A stretch of DNA of 29,927 nt from Saccoglossus kowalevskii (taxonomy: Eukaryota; Hemichordata; Enteropneusta; Harrimaniidae). A program made the position numbers and the translations under genes. The DNA is taken from positions 253,260 to 283,186 of the forward strand of contig NW_003158728.1 of assembly GCF_000003605.2 (NCBI RefSeq), written 5' to 3'. Below are positions 28,381 through 29,927 of the stretch, piece after piece; within the stretch, counting starts at the first letter, position 1; every line of letters starts with the position of its first letter. The notes beneath the pieces were generated by a model. It did no database searches and was not told the origin of the DNA. It was given only the letters and a program-made list of their open reading frames with translations.

Positions 28381-29927
28381 CTGTAATATAACATAAATCA
28401 ATGCTACGCATGGGCTCATAAGAATATACATCAGGCTTAGTACTTAATCCGGAAGGAATGGAATTATGTATAATAAAAAGTAATGTTATGGTTAACATGT
28501 GTGATTTATTGTATAATAGCTTTAATCTATTTTAAATTTATGTTATTCTGCTAGGGCAAAATTCTAGATTTGATTTTATTTATTAACAAACTTGTACTGT
28601 TTTTCTTCATTGTTGTTGTCTGTTTATTCTGATAGTGATACAAGATATTACGATATATAATATAATATAATATAATAAATGAAGCGTACAGTTTTATTAT
28701 ATACTTATATAAGTAATACTATTGTAATGAGGGATTAAACCCGTGTATGACGTCATTAAATCGCCAGCACTGGTGTTTTATAGTTGCCATATGGTACTTA
28801 AGTAACACGCAAATCGTGCTTGTCAGTTAACAAAATATGCATTTTTAAGTCGATCTACTCCTTGTTGGCGTTACCCAAGGGTGTGTTATGTTGCTAACAG
28901 TGAAGCAATCCTGCTAACAAAGTTGGCAGTTCGTCTTCCTGGAGCGCTAGCGTTTTTATGTTTTAAGATACCAGTAGAAGATGTGATTTCACTTTTCCTG
29001 TCCCATGGCAAAACACTTTACGTAAACCGTATTCGCCGTGAATCAATGCTTAATCAATCAATTAAATAACAATTGCTATGTAACTACAGGCTCCCAATTG
29101 GACGGGTGTTTAGTGCGGTTACAAGAAGTACAATTAAGTTGGCAAGTTCATAGCTGGCTACTAGGCATTGTAGAATCAGCTGGTTAAAAAGTTTCGTTGG
29201 AGGAAGCAAATACTACATAGCGAATACGCTGTTAAATATGCATATTCCATAGCTAAGCTAAGAGAGAGTGCGATACTGATGCGAAGGTGTCACAATCGAA
29301 TCAAGAAAATTGTCGATCTGTACGCTGTGGTCTTGTTTTTTTTGTTTAGATTTATAAATCTGGGTTCAGATTAAAACAAGAGGTTCAGCATTGTTATTTA
29401 GACGTACTTTTGTGCCGTGTGTTACCATGGCTGCCACTTAGTTGACGCTCATGTCATTGTGTTCATCCTCACTACTGACGTCAAATGTACTGTTACTGTG
29501 ATTGATTGAATGGTTTTTCAATCGTCATTTTATGTTAAGTATCTAAATGTTCATATTGTTTTAGACACAGTTGCATTGACAAAGTCACCCTCCATAAGGC
29601 TAAATGTTACATGAAATGCAATGTGAACAATGAAGGTCGAGTAGTCGCCATTTTCATTGAGATCGGTCTGAGATGGGACCCATAAACGCACGACGCACGC
29701 TATTATGCGAACGGCACATAAAATCACCAGTGTAAGGCCGACAGAGAGAGAGGGGTAACAGCCTCTCAAGCTTGACAACAATTTCAATAGATGGCACGCT
29801 CTGGAAACCTGGACGCAACCCCGCGGACATCTTTTGTTCATTTCCACGAGATTTAGTGTTCAACGTCCGTATGTAGCGACAATATTATGCATTCAGTGTC
29901 CACATACTTGCGATGGCAGTTACAAAA
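28381..29927. other. Upstream flank of gene 2, no gene recognised
   Basis: This should hold the promoter and any further 5' exon of gene 2, but I cannot place a transcription start. The minus-strand frame at 29847-29551 and the plus-strand frame at 28881-29069 have no recognisable domain. Confidence 0.5.
28654..28680. repeat. (TATAA)n microsatellite
   Basis: About four TATAA units upstream of gene 2. Confidence 0.8.

Noticed and set aside
29551-29863. Overlapping minus-strand open frames upstream of gene 2
   Set aside because: No recognisable domain, and the two frames overlap with equal plausibility. No start context or splice sites favour either one.

Overview
The window looks like a piece of an animal nuclear genome, most likely a marine invertebrate. 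It is AT-rich, with many short exons that have consensus GTAAGT donors and pyrimidine-AG acceptors. The encoded proteins are secreted or membrane mosaics of extracellular domains (SRCR, parallel beta-helix, C-type lectin, EGF, PSI, vWD). I cannot fix the phylum from the sequence alone. Both recognisable genes lie on the minus strand, head to tail. No tRNA, rRNA, CRISPR array or virus-like element was recognised.

Gene 1 (4450 down to 2439, four exons, predicted 261 aa) encodes a small type I membrane protein: signal peptide, one C-type lectin-like domain, a Ser/Thr-rich stalk, one transmembrane helix and a tail of about 10 residues.

Gene 2 (28133 down to 7239) fills most of the window. I could chain 27 coding exons with matching intron phases throughout, giving about 1926 residues. 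In order the protein has: signal peptide; beta-helix lead-in; one SRCR domain; parallel beta-helix repeats ending in an NWW motif; a C-type lectin-like domain; two EGF-like domains; a PSI domain; a small Cys-rich exon; three copies of a 'GD..S...GFL..V' repeat; a long beta-rich, Cys-poor region; Cys-rich segments; one EGF; and a von Willebrand type D domain with a GDPH motif. The N-terminal third resembles bark beetle/Anakonda-type proteins. The middle recalls large bacterial surface proteins. Two furin-type sites and the GDPH motif suggest processing into several chains. No transmembrane helix follows the vWD domain in this model, so the product appears to be secreted.

The rest is flank, intergenic sequence (4451-7238) and introns. 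These hold a 23-bp minisatellite, a 120-bp tandem duplication, an exact 78-bp duplication that abuts a splice donor, an (ATAAA)17 microsatellite, a 138-bp hAT-like MITE with a 7-bp target duplication, and a small element with inverted ends plus a relic of the same family. No gene was recognised in 1-2438 or 28381-29927.
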